Notes under the pieces: model-generated
Told to the model about the DNA's origin: nothing
Seen by the model: the letters and a program-made list of their open reading frames with translations, nothing else
The model's database searches: none
From: an uncultured Ruminiclostridium sp.
Lineage (GTDB): Bacteria; Bacillota; Clostridia; Oscillospirales; Ruminococcaceae
Assembly: GCA_947623915.1 (NCBI GenBank)
Contig: CANQIB010000005.1
Span: 62,001 to 126,000 of the forward strand
Length of the DNA: 64,000 bases
Direction of reading: 5' to 3'
Part shown: positions 42,879 to 52,410 of the stretch, piece by piece
Position numbering within the stretch: position 1 is the stretch's first letter
Layout of the letters: every line of letters starts with the position of its first letter
Program-made: the position numbers and the translations under genes

Positions 42879-43646
42879 TCAGATGTACTTCTTGACGGTT
42901 ATATGGATATTTCCTTTTCTTCCCTCTCCGTCAATCCGATAAAACAAAAATTTTCCCACACCGCGTACCGATACCGTATCTCCCTCGGAAAGCAGCTTTG
43001 ACGTATCGGTGCAGACCGCGGAATTTACCGCGACTTTCTGCGCCTTGATATACCTCTCTACCGCGGCGGTTCGACCGACAGATACCGTGTGCGACACAAA
43101 AGTATCCAGCCTCAGCGATGAAACGGACAGTTTCATTTCTTTAAACTGCCTTTTCGGTATCTCTGCGGCTATCCCCTTTATTACCTCTACTCCTACCCCG
43201 CCAATCTTCAGTACCGATTCGGCGACATACTCGTATACGGTGTCATAAATATATACTATTACCGCGCCGCTGCCGATATAAATATCGCCTATCGTGTCGC
43301 GGTCAATGCCGAGCGAGGTCAGCGTACCGAGAACGCTGCGGTGGTTCGGCGCGTCCTGCTTTCTGAAAACAAAGGTCAACGCCTTTATCGGAAACATTCC
43401 GTCCAGACGTTCCTCCTCAATGTCGGCGAAACGCGACGGGAATATCCCCAACACTCTGCGCTGCGGCTCGGTGTTTTGCTCTCCGGCAAAGTATCGGAAA
43501 AAAACGCCCGACGGAACTCCGACGCGCTTTATTTCCGCCTGCTCGCCCTCACTCAAAAACCGCGTGAAGTAAGGCGCGCCTTTTTTGGCGCAGCGTAGCG
43601 CGGCATTCGCCGCATACGCGGCAAGGTTGTTATCTCCATCGGACAT
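42879..43646 (-). CDS. ylmH: YlmH-type S4 RNA-binding protein
   Basis: A 255-residue protein. An N-terminal domain of about 170 residues is YlmH-like (RFLSEGEQAEIKRVGVPSGV near residue 25, then LTSLGIDRDTIGDIYIGS). The C-terminal S4 domain has LRLDTFVSHTVSVGRTAAVE and the KVAVNSAVCTDTSKLL turn. YlmH is implicated in ribosome rescue and sits in the sepF-divIVA cluster of Firmicutes. The sepF gene ends one base before it, so the usual ylmG (YggT) gene between them is missing. Confidence 0.93.
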   Translation of the reverse strand: MSDGDNNLAAYAANAALRCAKKGAPYFTRFLSEGEQAEIKRVGVPSGVFFRYFAGEQNTEPQRRVLGIFPSRFADIEEERLDGMFPIKALTFVFRKQDAPNHRSVLGTLTSLGIDRDTIGDIYIGSGAVIVYIYDTVYEYVAESVLKIGGVGVEVIKGIAAEIPKRQFKEMKLSVSSLRLDTFVSHTVSVGRTAAVERYIKAQKVAVNSAVCTDTSKLLSEGDTVSVRGVGKFLFYRIDGEGRKGNIHITVKKYI

Positions 43647-43647
43647 A

Positions 43648-44112
43648 TCAGCCTATATCGTCAAATATATCCTCGCCGGAAATGTTGCTTATCTCGTCTA
43701 TAAACTCGCCGGATATATCAACGTTGAACGGCGCGAGAACATAGGTGGTATCTCCTATCCTTTTAAGCTCGCCGTCGGTGATATAGCTTACGCCGCCGAG
43801 AAAGTCGATAAGACGGTTAGCTATGTCCTTGTTGGTGTTGCTGAACATAAGTATCACCGTGTTCTTATTCTTGTAAAGCTCCGCTATCTCCGCAGCGTCG
43901 CTGTATTTCTTGGGTCTGCTGACAACAAGATGGAGCGTAGTGCTTGCGTTGTAGGTGTATATCTTGCCCGACGACGCGGAACCCGCGCTGCGGGGAGCTT
44001 CGGGAGCTTTTTCACGCTCCGCGCTCTCCTCTTCGTAGATCTCGTCTTCTTCCTCAGAACCCTGTAACTTTCTGGACAGATTTCTTAATCCTTCAAATGC
44101 GCTCATTTTCAT
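43648..44112 (-). CDS. sepF: Cell division protein SepF
   Basis: A 154-residue SepF. The N-terminal amphipathic membrane helix (AFEGLRNLSRKL) is followed by an acidic linker and the C-terminal domain of about 85 residues, with VSRPKKYSDAAEIAELYKNK and DIANRLIDFLGGVSYITDGE, typical of SepF, which bends membranes and bundles FtsZ. Its place between yggS and ylmH is the classic Firmicutes order. Confidence 0.95.
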   Translation of the reverse strand: MKMSAFEGLRNLSRKLQGSEEEDEIYEEESAEREKAPEAPRSAGSASSGKIYTYNASTTLHLVVSRPKKYSDAAEIAELYKNKNTVILMFSNTNKDIANRLIDFLGGVSYITDGELKRIGDTTYVLAPFNVDISGEFIDEISNISGEDIFDDIG

Positions 44113-44120
44113 ATCCTCCG

Positions 44121-44837
44121 TTATTTTATATAATTTCTGTAGCCGAACAGGGCGCTGCCTATCCGAATCAGAGTTGAGCCGTATTTTATCGCGGCGGCAT
44201 AATCCGCTGACATACCCATGGAAAGCACGTCCGTTTCGGGTCGATCCAGTCGGAGCTGCTCAAAAAGCTCCTGCATGCGGGCAAAATATATCTCCCCGCC
44301 GCCGGGAGGCGGTATCGCCATCAGCCCGCGCACCCTGACGTTTTCAAGCTGCGCGGCGTCGGCCGCAAGCTGTTTCAGCTCGGACGGCTGCACGCCGCTC
44401 TTGCTGAGTTCCTCGCCTATATTAACTTCCAAAAGTATATCCGTTACCTTGCCGTGCTGTGCCGAACGCTTATCTATCTCGCACGCCAGCTTCATATTGT
44501 CCACCGAATGTATCATGCTCACCTTGTCGATGATGTACTTTACCTTATTGCATTGCAAGCTCCCGATAAAATGCACCTCTGAGCGGGGGGAATACTGTTC
44601 GTACTTCCCCAAAAATTCCTGGACGCGGTTTTCTCCGAGGAGGTCTATGCCCAGCTCCTCGGCGTAGTTTATCTTATCCGTCGGTATCGTCTTGGTGACT
44701 GCCATTATGCGCGGAGGCTCTTTGCGCCCCGCCTTTTCGACCGCCTCCGCAACGGTTTGTCTGATGACCGAAAGATTTTGCTTTATCTCCTCTCTGCCCG
44801 TTTGCTCGGCAGGTCTGTTACAACACCTTTCCGTCAT
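44121..44837 (-). CDS. yggS: YggS/YlmE-family PLP-binding protein
   Basis: A 238-residue PLP homeostasis protein, related to the alanine racemase N-terminal barrel but not an enzyme. The PLP Lys is in IMAVTKTIPTDKINYAEELG. Other conserved parts are LGENRVQEFLGKYE, HFIGSLQCNKVKYII and LSMGMSADYAAAIKYGSTLIRIG. Its start overlaps the 3' end of the HlyD-like gene by 20 bp. It lies just upstream of sepF, as in B. subtilis ylmE. Confidence 0.94.
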   Translation of the reverse strand: MTERCCNRPAEQTGREEIKQNLSVIRQTVAEAVEKAGRKEPPRIMAVTKTIPTDKINYAEELGIDLLGENRVQEFLGKYEQYSPRSEVHFIGSLQCNKVKYIIDKVSMIHSVDNMKLACEIDKRSAQHGKVTDILLEVNIGEELSKSGVQPSELKQLAADAAQLENVRVRGLMAIPPPGGGEIYFARMQELFEQLRLDRPETDVLSMGMSADYAAAIKYGSTLIRIGSALFGYRNYIK

Positions 44838-46041
44838 ACAAATTCTTGCCCTCCGTAATTATATTGTCATACAGCGTAAGATAACCTATCTCGCCGCTGG
44901 TGTCCTCCGCTATCACAAAATCCTCGCCGGAGTAGACAGGCTTTATCCTGCGAAATTCCGCCTGAGAACCCGTCTTTATATACACTCCCATGTTGTTGTC
45001 CTCATCGAAATGTATCGCCGACGCCGAGATCCTGATACCGCTGTAATCCTCCAGCGAAAGTCTGAACCGTTCCACGCGCTTTGACGCGAGCGTTTCGTTC
45101 AATACGTCCGAGGAAAAGATGACGATGCTGTTCGTACTGTCGTCCGCTTTTTCCTTGGATTCGACATATGCGCGTATCGGCACGGTAGACGCGCCCGCCA
45201 TAAGGGTAACGTAAGTATCCTCCTCCAGCACCGTGGCGTCCTCGGTATCTATGACCGCGGCGAGCTTCCATTCGTAATCGTCTATCATCTTGCCTATCAC
45301 ATTGCCGGAATTTTTGTTTTCCGTATGGGTGTTCACTATCTCGGTTATCCTCTTTTCGGTGAGCGAGCCTATGTTATCGAAATTCAGCTCGTCCTCATAA
45401 CCGTCGGAGGAGCTTACGAAATAGCCGCCTTCCTCGGAAACTATGCTTTGCAGCTGCGAGGATATGCCGCTTTCAAGGCTGTCCGCCTGCTGCTGTAACG
45501 AGTTTATCACGCTGCTGTAATCCTCGCTCTTGCCTTTCGCCATATCCCGCTTGCTTTGCAGGTTGAGCAGGTCGTATTTGAGCTGTGCGGCGGCGGTATA
45601 ATCGTTTTGGTACAACGCCTTTATCAATTCGCTGTGCTTTTCGGTTATAAGCGTATTGAACGCATCTATCTGCGAATTGTCGGTACCCGCAAGGCTCTGC
45701 GCGTCGGTGAGAGAGTCTATTCTTTTATTTAAAGCGTTTATCTTATTTTTCTTCTGTATGTCGGATATGCTGTCGTACACGTCGGCGATAACGCTGTTTT
45801 TGCCCAGCTTCGAGCCGTCGGCGTGCGCATAACGCAGCACGCCGCTCACATTGCTCGTGACTGTATGTTCGTTCCTGACGAACACACCGTCAAAAACCAG
45901 CGCATCCTCCGATTCATAGCGGATAGCCACCTCGGTCTTTATGCCGTTTTCGCTTTTTATGGCAAACTGGCTGATGACCGTTACCAGCAAAAATACCGCC
46001 AGTAAAGCCGCTATGACTTTGGTCGTTACTGATTTGTCCAT
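44818..46041 (-). CDS. HlyD-like membrane fusion protein
   Basis: A 407-residue protein with one N-terminal helix (about residues 8-28), a lipoyl-like half (NVSGVLRYAHADGSKLGKNS), a coiled-coil hairpin (about 95-200) and a C-terminal beta-rich part (GIRISASAIHFDEDNNMGVY). It resembles HlyD adaptors without an adjacent transporter. Clostridia often place this gene between hfq or nusB-like genes and ylmE/sepF. A role at the septum or in envelope assembly is inference. It overlaps yggS by 20 bp and follows hfq by 9 bp. Confidence 0.82.
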   Translation of the reverse strand: MDKSVTTKVIAALLAVFLLVTVISQFAIKSENGIKTEVAIRYESEDALVFDGVFVRNEHTVTSNVSGVLRYAHADGSKLGKNSVIADVYDSISDIQKKNKINALNKRIDSLTDAQSLAGTDNSQIDAFNTLITEKHSELIKALYQNDYTAAAQLKYDLLNLQSKRDMAKGKSEDYSSVINSLQQQADSLESGISSQLQSIVSEEGGYFVSSSDGYEDELNFDNIGSLTEKRITEIVNTHTENKNSGNVIGKMIDDYEWKLAAVIDTEDATVLEEDTYVTLMAGASTVPIRAYVESKEKADDSTNSIVIFSSDVLNETLASKRVERFRLSLEDYSGIRISASAIHFDEDNNMGVYIKTGSQAEFRRIKPVYSGEDFVIAEDTSGEIGYLTLYDNIITEGKNLYDGKVL

Positions 46042-46050
46042 GTTCTCCTT

Positions 46051-46296
46051 TTACTGTTCGTCAGCCTTATCAAAAGCGTCAAGTATGGAGATCGCTCTGA
46101 ACGGAGTGATCGTCGAGATGGCGTGCTTGTAGATAAGGTTCTGTTTTCCGTCCGTGTCAAGTATGACCGTGTAATTGTCAAAACCCTTGACAAGTCCCTT
46201 GAACTGGAACCCGTTGGTGATGTATATCGTAACGGGTATCCTTTCCTTTCTGGCCTGATTCAAAAATACGTCCTGTAAATTGATTTCCTTTGCCAT
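46051..46296 (-). CDS. hfq: RNA chaperone Hfq
   Basis: An 81-residue Hfq. Sm1 motif [19 protein letters not shown] and Sm2 motif [13 protein letters not shown] are intact, including the KH pair for U-rich RNA. Residues [14 protein letters not shown] match the proximal-face helix. The short acidic tail lacks the long extension seen in enterobacteria. It lies between miaA and the HlyD-like gene, as in many Firmicutes. Confidence 0.98.
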   Translation of the reverse strand: MAKEINLQDVFLNQARKERIPVTIYITNGFQFKGLVKGFDNYTVILDTDGKQNLIYKHAISTITPFRAISILDAFDKADEQ

Positions 46297-46378
46297 TGCC
46301 GTGACCTCCTTAAAATCGAACTGTTCGCCCGCGGCACCGTTTACGGAATATAAACGGCTGATATTATTTTATCATATT

Positions 46379-47323
46379 TTAACCTGAATTTCTACAGGTT
46401 TTTATATAATTTTTTGCTTTTCTTAAAATTTCTTCATATTTCGTGCTTTCATCGGCGGGGATACGGTAGATCCTCTCGTCTTTGTGAAACCATGTAAGCT
46501 GTCTTTTCGCGTATCGGCGCGTTTCTCTTTTGAGCCGTTCCACGCAGCTTTCCAGCGGTTCCTCGCCGTCTATATACGGTTTAAGTTCCTTATAGCCTAT
46601 CGCCTGCGCCGCCGTCGAGCTGTCTTTAAGCGAAAAGAAATCTCTTGCCTCACGGACAAGTCCCTTTTCCAGCATCATATCCACGCGGCGGTCTATCCTG
46701 TCGTACAAGGTCTTTCTGTCGTAATCTATCATCATCATGCAGGGGCGGTATATCGAAGGCTCTCTCCTGCTGTTTATGCGCTGCTCGGTCATAGTCCTGC
46801 CGCTCAGCTTATACACCTCCAGCGCCCTTATAACCCGCTTTAAATTGTTCGGGTGCAGCGCCGCCGCCGTTTCGGGATCAACCTTTTTAAGCTGCTCCAA
46901 AAGATAAGCGTTTCCTTTTTCCTCAGCGAGCCTTTCGAGCCGAGCGCGGTATTGCGGGTCGCTGCCGCAGTCTTGGTCGAATGTGACGTTATCCACCAGC
47001 GAGCTTATATAAAGTCCCGTGCCTCCCGCAACGACGGGCTGTTTTTTGCGCGCGGCTATCTCCGCCGTTTTTGCTTTTGCCAGCGCGACGTAATCCGCTA
47101 CCGAAAAGCTCTCCTTAGGGTCGAGAAAATCTATCAGGTGGTGAGGTACGTCCTTCATTTCCTCCTCGGTCGGCTTTGCCACCGCTATATCCAGCCCTTT
47201 ATATATCTGCATGGAATCAGCGGAAACCACCTCTCCGTCCAGCTCTTTTGCTATATCCGCCGCAAGCGCGGTCTTGCCGCTTGCGGTCGGTCCGCATATC
47301 ACTATCAAAAACTGTTTGTCCAT
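46379..47323 (-). CDS. miaA: tRNA dimethylallyltransferase MiaA
   Basis: A 314-residue enzyme that adds a dimethylallyl group to A37 of tRNAs reading UNN codons. P-loop GPTASGKTALA, DSMQIYKGLDIA with the catalytic Asp, PHHLIDFLDPKESFSVADY, VVAGGTGLYISSLVDN and RRYAKRQLTWF are all present. Full length. It lies 4 bp after mutL. MiaB, the next enzyme of the same modification, heads the operon. Confidence 0.97.
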   Translation of the reverse strand: MDKQFLIVICGPTASGKTALAADIAKELDGEVVSADSMQIYKGLDIAVAKPTEEEMKDVPHHLIDFLDPKESFSVADYVALAKAKTAEIAARKKQPVVAGGTGLYISSLVDNVTFDQDCGSDPQYRARLERLAEEKGNAYLLEQLKKVDPETAAALHPNNLKRVIRALEVYKLSGRTMTEQRINSRREPSIYRPCMMMIDYDRKTLYDRIDRRVDMMLEKGLVREARDFFSLKDSSTAAQAIGYKELKPYIDGEEPLESCVERLKRETRRYAKRQLTWFHKDERIYRIPADESTKYEEILRKAKNYIKTCRNSG

Positions 47324-47327
47324 ACCG

Positions 47328-49283
47328 TCAGCTTCTCATGAAGAAATGTTCTATTCGGCTTTTGGGCAGCACCGTCAGCACCGGTCTGCCGTGCGGACAA
47401 AAGCGTATTTTTTTATCGTTGTAGACCCTGCGCGCCAACGCCTCAAGCTCGTATATATCGGTACGGTCGTTGGCTTTTATCGCGGACTTGCAAGCCATGG
47501 TGTGCAGCATATCGTCAAACAGCGCGTCCTTTTGCTTGGTGTCGCCGTTTATAAGCCGCTGCGCCATATCGCAGATAAGCTCCGAGGGGCTGCACGCGGT
47601 TATAATGCTCGGCATCGCGGTAACTCTCACCGTCATGTCGTCAAGAAACATAAGCTCTATGCCCGCCTGCTCCACATACTCGTAATACTCGCCGAGCGCG
47701 TTGTATTCCTCGGCGGACAGCTTGACCGTTACCTCATCCATAAGCAGCTGGGAGGTCTGGGAAAACTCCTCTTTCAGCTTTTCAAACCTTATCCGCTCAT
47801 GCGCGGCGTGCTTGTCTATTATCACAAGCTGCTCCTCCGCCTCGCAGATTATATATGTGGCGGCAAACTCACCTATCACGCGAATATCTTTTTCCGACTG
47901 CGAATGTTCCGACTGCGATTGCTCCGACGGCGTTTCCTTTTCCGTATGACGGAAGCTGTCCGCGCCGATGTACCGAAATCCGCCGTCCGAGTCGTCCGAC
48001 GTTTCCCGTCGGCTTTCCGCCGAGCCGCCGAACGCGGCGTCCTTTTCGGCGATGCTCCGCGTTTTTTCGGCTGACGCCGTATAAGGTCTTTGACCGCCGC
48101 TGTGCAGCGAAACGGGCTTTTTCAGATTTTTAAGGTATATTTCCCGAAGATCAGCGCCTTGCGTATCTTTCGGCTCGTCCAGCCTTTGCTGCTCCGGCTT
48201 CGGCTCGTTCAGCCGCGCCGTTCTCGTGAAATACCGCTCCGGTGTGTAATCGTCCGACTTCTTTTCCGGCAGGGATATTTCTTTCCTGCGGTCGGCGCCC
48301 ATCAGCAAAGCGTTTTTCACCGCGAGATATACCGCGTCGAACACCGACTTGTCGTAAGCGAACCGCACTTCGGTCTTTGCGGGGTGGACGTTTACGTCCA
48401 CCGCGTCGTGCGGCAGGGTGATATTCAGCACGCAGGCGGGGTATTTGCCTGTCATAAGGCTGCTGCGGTAGGCTTCCTCCAGCGCCGCCATGCAGGTGGT
48501 GCTTTTGATGTACCTGCCGTTTACGAAAAATACCTGCATACTTCTGCTTGCCCGACAAAACAGCGGCGAGGAAACATACCCCTGCACGCCTATGCCGTTA
48601 TAAGAATAATCCGTCTTTATCAGTGAATCGGCGAACTGTCTGCCGTATACCGCTCTTATGGCGGAATACCGCGTACCGTCGCCCGTTGTGGTCCTTACGC
48701 TTTTATTATCCCTTATGAACCTGAAGGATATGCCAGGCTCGGACAATGCCAGTCTGTCCACCGTCGAGGCTATGTAATTTCCCTCGGAAACGTCCTTTTT
48801 CAAAAATTTCAGTCTTGCGGGAGTGTTGTAAAACAGCTCTCTGATAACTATCGTGGTGCCTGTCGGGCAGCCGCATTGTTCGTGAGAGCGCTGCTCTCCT
48901 CCCTCTATAACTATCCTGCCGCCAAGCTCGTCCTCGCGGCGGCGGCTCATCATCTCCACACGCGCGACCGCGGCTACCGACGCCAGCGCCTCTCCGCGAA
49001 AGCCCAAGGTGCTTATCGACGCCAGATCCCCGCTGTTTTGTATCTTGCTGGTGGCGTGCCGCAAGAACGCCGTCGGCAGTTGGTCAAAAGCTATCCCGCA
49101 GCCGTCGTCGGTTATTCGCATATAGCTTATGCCGCCGTTTTTTATTTCGACGGTTATATGTTTTGCTCCCGCGTCCACGGAATTTTCAACAAGCTCCTTT
49201 ATCACGGAGGAGGGACGTTCTATCACCTCTCCCGCCGCGATAAGCTCGGCGACGCTTTTATCGAGCAGCTTTATTATCGGCAT
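47328..49283 (-). CDS. mutL: DNA mismatch repair protein MutL
   Basis: A 651-residue MutL. The GHKL ATPase is intact: VIKELVENSVDAGA, RITDDGCGI, TLGFRGEALASVAAV. A charged linker (about residues 340-465) has low-complexity SEQSQSEHSQSEKD. The C-terminal domain has IIDKHAAHERIRFEK in place of the endonuclease motif DQHAxxER, with Lys for Gln, and the metal-site CPHGRP is present, so nicking activity is likely. It follows mutS by about 21 bp. Confidence 0.96.
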   Translation of the reverse strand: MPIIKLLDKSVAELIAAGEVIERPSSVIKELVENSVDAGAKHITVEIKNGGISYMRITDDGCGIAFDQLPTAFLRHATSKIQNSGDLASISTLGFRGEALASVAAVARVEMMSRRREDELGGRIVIEGGEQRSHEQCGCPTGTTIVIRELFYNTPARLKFLKKDVSEGNYIASTVDRLALSEPGISFRFIRDNKSVRTTTGDGTRYSAIRAVYGRQFADSLIKTDYSYNGIGVQGYVSSPLFCRASRSMQVFFVNGRYIKSTTCMAALEEAYRSSLMTGKYPACVLNITLPHDAVDVNVHPAKTEVRFAYDKSVFDAVYLAVKNALLMGADRRKEISLPEKKSDDYTPERYFTRTARLNEPKPEQQRLDEPKDTQGADLREIYLKNLKKPVSLHSGGQRPYTASAEKTRSIAEKDAAFGGSAESRRETSDDSDGGFRYIGADSFRHTEKETPSEQSQSEHSQSEKDIRVIGEFAATYIICEAEEQLVIIDKHAAHERIRFEKLKEEFSQTSQLLMDEVTVKLSAEEYNALGEYYEYVEQAGIELMFLDDMTVRVTAMPSIITACSPSELICDMAQRLINGDTKQKDALFDDMLHTMACKSAIKANDRTDIYELEALARRVYNDKKIRFCPHGRPVLTVLPKSRIEHFFMRS

Positions 49284-49304
49284 CGACCTGATTTTCCTTT
49301 CGGT

Positions 49305-51902
49305 TTATCCCAACGCTTTTTTAAATTCCTCCAGCTTGGCGTAAGCCTCTCTGGGAGTCATATCGTCAAGCTCCAACCCTTTTATCTCGCTGATAACGTT
49401 TTGTCGGGCGGTAGCCTCGAAATCTATCTGCGTCTGCGCTTCCTCGCTGTTTCGCAGCTCAAGCTCACGCTGTATGCGGGGCGCTTTCTCCATCTCGGCA
49501 AGTATCTCTTTCGCTCTGTCCAGCACCTTTTTGGGCACTCCCGCCAGCCGCGCCGCCTCTATGCCGTAGCTGTGGTCGGTGCCGCCCTCGGTTATCTTAT
49601 GCAAAAACTGTATGTCGTCGCCTTTTTTCTTTACGCGCACGCTGAAATTCCGCACGCCCTCCCGCTCTCTCTCCAAGGAGATAAGCTCGTGATAGTGGGT
49701 GGCGAACAGCGTCTTGCAGCCTATCGCCTTTGAAAGGATATATTCCGCCACCGCTTTCGCTATCGACACACCGTCGAAGGTAGAAGTCCCTCTGCCTATC
49801 TCGTCAAGGATCACAAGGCTGTTTTTGGTCGCGTTGTCAAGTATCTCGGCTACCTCGTTCATCTCCACCATAAAGGTGGACTGACCTGAGCTTAGGTCGT
49901 CGCTCGCGCCGACTCTTGTAAAGATCTTATCCACTATGCCTATACGCGCGTAGGACGCCGGAACAAAGCAGCCTATCTGCGCCATCAGCACTATCACCGC
50001 TACCTGACGCATAAAGGTGGATTTTCCCGACATATTGGGTCCTGTGATTATCATGAGCCGATTTGCTCCGCAGTCGAGATACACGTCGTTGGGGGTGAAC
50101 AATACCTCGTTCACGGTCTTTTCCACCACGGGATGACGGCCGTCCTTTATCTCTATTACCCCCTCGTTTGCGATAACGGGGCGGGTGTAATTGTTCTCAA
50201 TAGATACCGTCGCATAGCTGCACAGCACGTCCAGATTTGCGACCGACTCCGCGGTGAGCTGGACCTCGTCCAGCCGCTTGGCGATAAACTCTCTCACCTC
50301 GGCGAATATCTCCGCCTCCAGCGCAAGTATCTTATCGTTTGCTCCGAGTATCTCGCTTTCTATCTTTTTAAGCTCATCGGTGATATACCGCTCGCCGTTA
50401 GTCAAGGTCTGGCGGCGTACATATCTGTCCGGCACCATGGAAATATTGCCCTTGGATACCTCTATGTAATAACCGAACACGCGGTTATAGCCCACGCGCA
50501 GGTTCTTTATGCCGGTAAGCTCTCTTTCTCTTCGCTCTATCTCGTCGAGCAGCTCTCTCCCGCCGCCGGTTATCTCGCGCAGTCTGTCCAGCTCCTCGTT
50601 AAAGCCGGACTTTATGTATCCCCCGTCTTTTGTCAGCGCGGGAGGGTCTTCCGCGATGGCGTTTGCGGTAAGGTCAGCGATATCGGTAAGCGCGCTTATC
50701 TTGCGGTCAAGGCTTTTTATCAGCGGCGCGTTCAGTCTGGCGACATCCTCCTTCAGCTGCGGCAATGCGCGGCAGGTAAGTCCCAGCGCGTATATATCCT
50801 TTGGGCTCGCGGTCTTGTATATGACGCGCGTCATGAGCCGTTCAAGGTCGTATATTTTGTCCAGATCTTCCCGTATATCGTACAGCGCCGCAGAATCCTC
50901 CACCAACGCCTGCACCGCGTCATGCCGTCTTATTATCGCAGCCGCGTCGGTAAGCGGGCGCTCCAAACATTGTCTGAGCCTGCGCCTGCCCATTCCCGTA
51001 ACGGTCTTATCCAGCACCCAAAGCAGCGAGCCGCGTTTTTCGCCGCTGCGCATGGTCTGGGTAAGCTCCAGATTGCGGCGGGCGTTAAAGCCCAGCTCCA
51101 TATACTCCTGTCCCGTGTGGACGTTCAGCGTGACAAAACGCTTTGCGCCGCTGCGCTGCGCTTTTTTGAGATAGCCAAGCAGCGCCGACAAAGCGCGTAT
51201 CGCGTTGTCCTTTCCGTCAAGTCCGAGCTGAGCTGTATCCTTGGAAAACTGCAAAGACAGCGCCTCAAGGTCGGGGGCGAAATCATCCTCCTCCAACAGC
51301 TCGGCGGAGCATTTGGTGAACCGCGAACGTATAAAGCCGTACACCGGCTTTGCGTTCAGCAGCTCGGAATTGAACAGCAGCTCGGCGGGAGTGTAGCGGG
51401 AAAACTCGTTTATCATCTCGTCGTACAGCTTTTTGCCGCCCGCTTTTTCAAACGCGTGCACCTCTCCCGTGGATATATCCGCAAACACCATTCCCGCGCC
51501 GCTTTGGGAAATGTAAACGCAGGCGATGTAGTTGTTTACGCCCTCCTCCAGCATGGACGCCTCTATGACCGTTCCCGCGCTGACCAGCCGTACTATGTCG
51601 CGGTCTACCAGTCCCTTTGCCAAAGCGGGATCTACCGTCTGCTCACATACCGCGACCTTAAAGCCCTTGTCGATAAGCCGCTTTATATATCCCTCGGCGC
51701 TGTGATGGGGAACGCCGCACATAGGCACGCCCGCCCTTTGGGTCATGGTGAGTTCAAGCTCCTTGGACGCTACCAAAGCGTCCTTGTCGAACATCTCATA
51801 AAAATCGCCGAGTCGGTAAAATAAAATATAATCGCTGTAATTCTTCTTTATGTCAGCATACTGCTGCATCATAGGAGTCAGCTTTTCCGTTTTTTCGGGC
51901 AT
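49305..51902 (-). CDS. mutS: DNA mismatch repair protein MutS
   Basis: An 865-residue MutS that recognises mismatches. The N-terminal FYRLGDFYEMFDKDA has the Phe-x-Glu mismatch wedge, and RAGVPMCGVPHHSAEGYI follows. The ATPase has Walker A GPNMSGKSTFMRQ, STFMVEMNEVAEI, DEIGRGTSTFDG and FATHYHEL. Full length with the clamp and lever. It follows the ylbF gene by about 40 bp and is co-transcribed with mutL. Confidence 0.98.
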   Translation of the reverse strand: MPEKTEKLTPMMQQYADIKKNYSDYILFYRLGDFYEMFDKDALVASKELELTMTQRAGVPMCGVPHHSAEGYIKRLIDKGFKVAVCEQTVDPALAKGLVDRDIVRLVSAGTVIEASMLEEGVNNYIACVYISQSGAGMVFADISTGEVHAFEKAGGKKLYDEMINEFSRYTPAELLFNSELLNAKPVYGFIRSRFTKCSAELLEEDDFAPDLEALSLQFSKDTAQLGLDGKDNAIRALSALLGYLKKAQRSGAKRFVTLNVHTGQEYMELGFNARRNLELTQTMRSGEKRGSLLWVLDKTVTGMGRRRLRQCLERPLTDAAAIIRRHDAVQALVEDSAALYDIREDLDKIYDLERLMTRVIYKTASPKDIYALGLTCRALPQLKEDVARLNAPLIKSLDRKISALTDIADLTANAIAEDPPALTKDGGYIKSGFNEELDRLREITGGGRELLDEIERRERELTGIKNLRVGYNRVFGYYIEVSKGNISMVPDRYVRRQTLTNGERYITDELKKIESEILGANDKILALEAEIFAEVREFIAKRLDEVQLTAESVANLDVLCSYATVSIENNYTRPVIANEGVIEIKDGRHPVVEKTVNEVLFTPNDVYLDCGANRLMIITGPNMSGKSTFMRQVAVIVLMAQIGCFVPASYARIGIVDKIFTRVGASDDLSSGQSTFMVEMNEVAEILDNATKNSLVILDEIGRGTSTFDGVSIAKAVAEYILSKAIGCKTLFATHYHELISLEREREGVRNFSVRVKKKGDDIQFLHKITEGGTDHSYGIEAARLAGVPKKVLDRAKEILAEMEKAPRIQRELELRNSEEAQTQIDFEATARQNVISEIKGLELDDMTPREAYAKLEEFKKALG

Positions 51903-51941
51903 CTGCCGAACCTCCGACTGTTATTTTTCTGTCCTGCGCGC

Positions 51942-52349
51942 TCAGCCGCAGCCGCCGCAGGTCGCGCATGAGCCGGTGCAGGCGGTGTAATCGCAGGTGT
52001 CGGGGTCTTCGCCGTTCACACAAAGGCTGATTATGGAGTTGACCTCGCTTACCAACTTGTCCATTCCCTGCTTTGCCATGGTGTAATCCGCCATATGCTC
52101 GTTGGACATTATCAAAGTGTACAGGCGCTGCATCTCCTTGTTTGCCTCGTCCAGTCTTTCCTTGTTCTGCTCTTCGGGCGACTTGCTCATTTCAAGCCCC
52201 ACCTGCTGCCTTTTGAGGTTAAATTCCCCGATGAGGTCCTGAAGCTCTTTGTCCGCGTCGTTGGCGAGCTTTGCCTTGTTGTACTCGATGTAGCGCTCGT
52301 CCGCCTGAATCGCCTTTCCTAATTCTCTTGCTGCTTTTATAGCGTCCAT
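51942..52349 (-). CDS. YlbF-family protein with Cys-rich tail
   Basis: A 135-residue helical protein (PF06133). The helical part is typical: AARELGKAIQADERYIEYNK and NLKRQQVGLEMSKSPEEQNK. The C-terminal tail has several Cys (DTCDYTACTGSCATCGGCG), which suggests a metal or Fe-S site. In B. subtilis YlbF, with YmcA and YaaT, forms an Fe-S-containing complex that directs RNase Y. The gene lies between miaB and mutS, a common order in Clostridia. Confidence 0.9.
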   Translation of the reverse strand: MDAIKAARELGKAIQADERYIEYNKAKLANDADKELQDLIGEFNLKRQQVGLEMSKSPEEQNKERLDEANKEMQRLYTLIMSNEHMADYTMAKQGMDKLVSEVNSIISLCVNGEDPDTCDYTACTGSCATCGGCG

Positions 52350-52410
52350 TTTAAATTCTCCTTATCCTGTTGTTTTATCCGTATTTCATATTTGCTGTCG
52401 TGCCGCCTTT

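Noticed and set aside
50133..51824. 563-codon plus-strand frame opposite mutS
   Set aside because: Antisense shadow of a fully conserved mutS gene; the composition is rich in Tyr/His/Arg as expected for a reverse-frame artefact.
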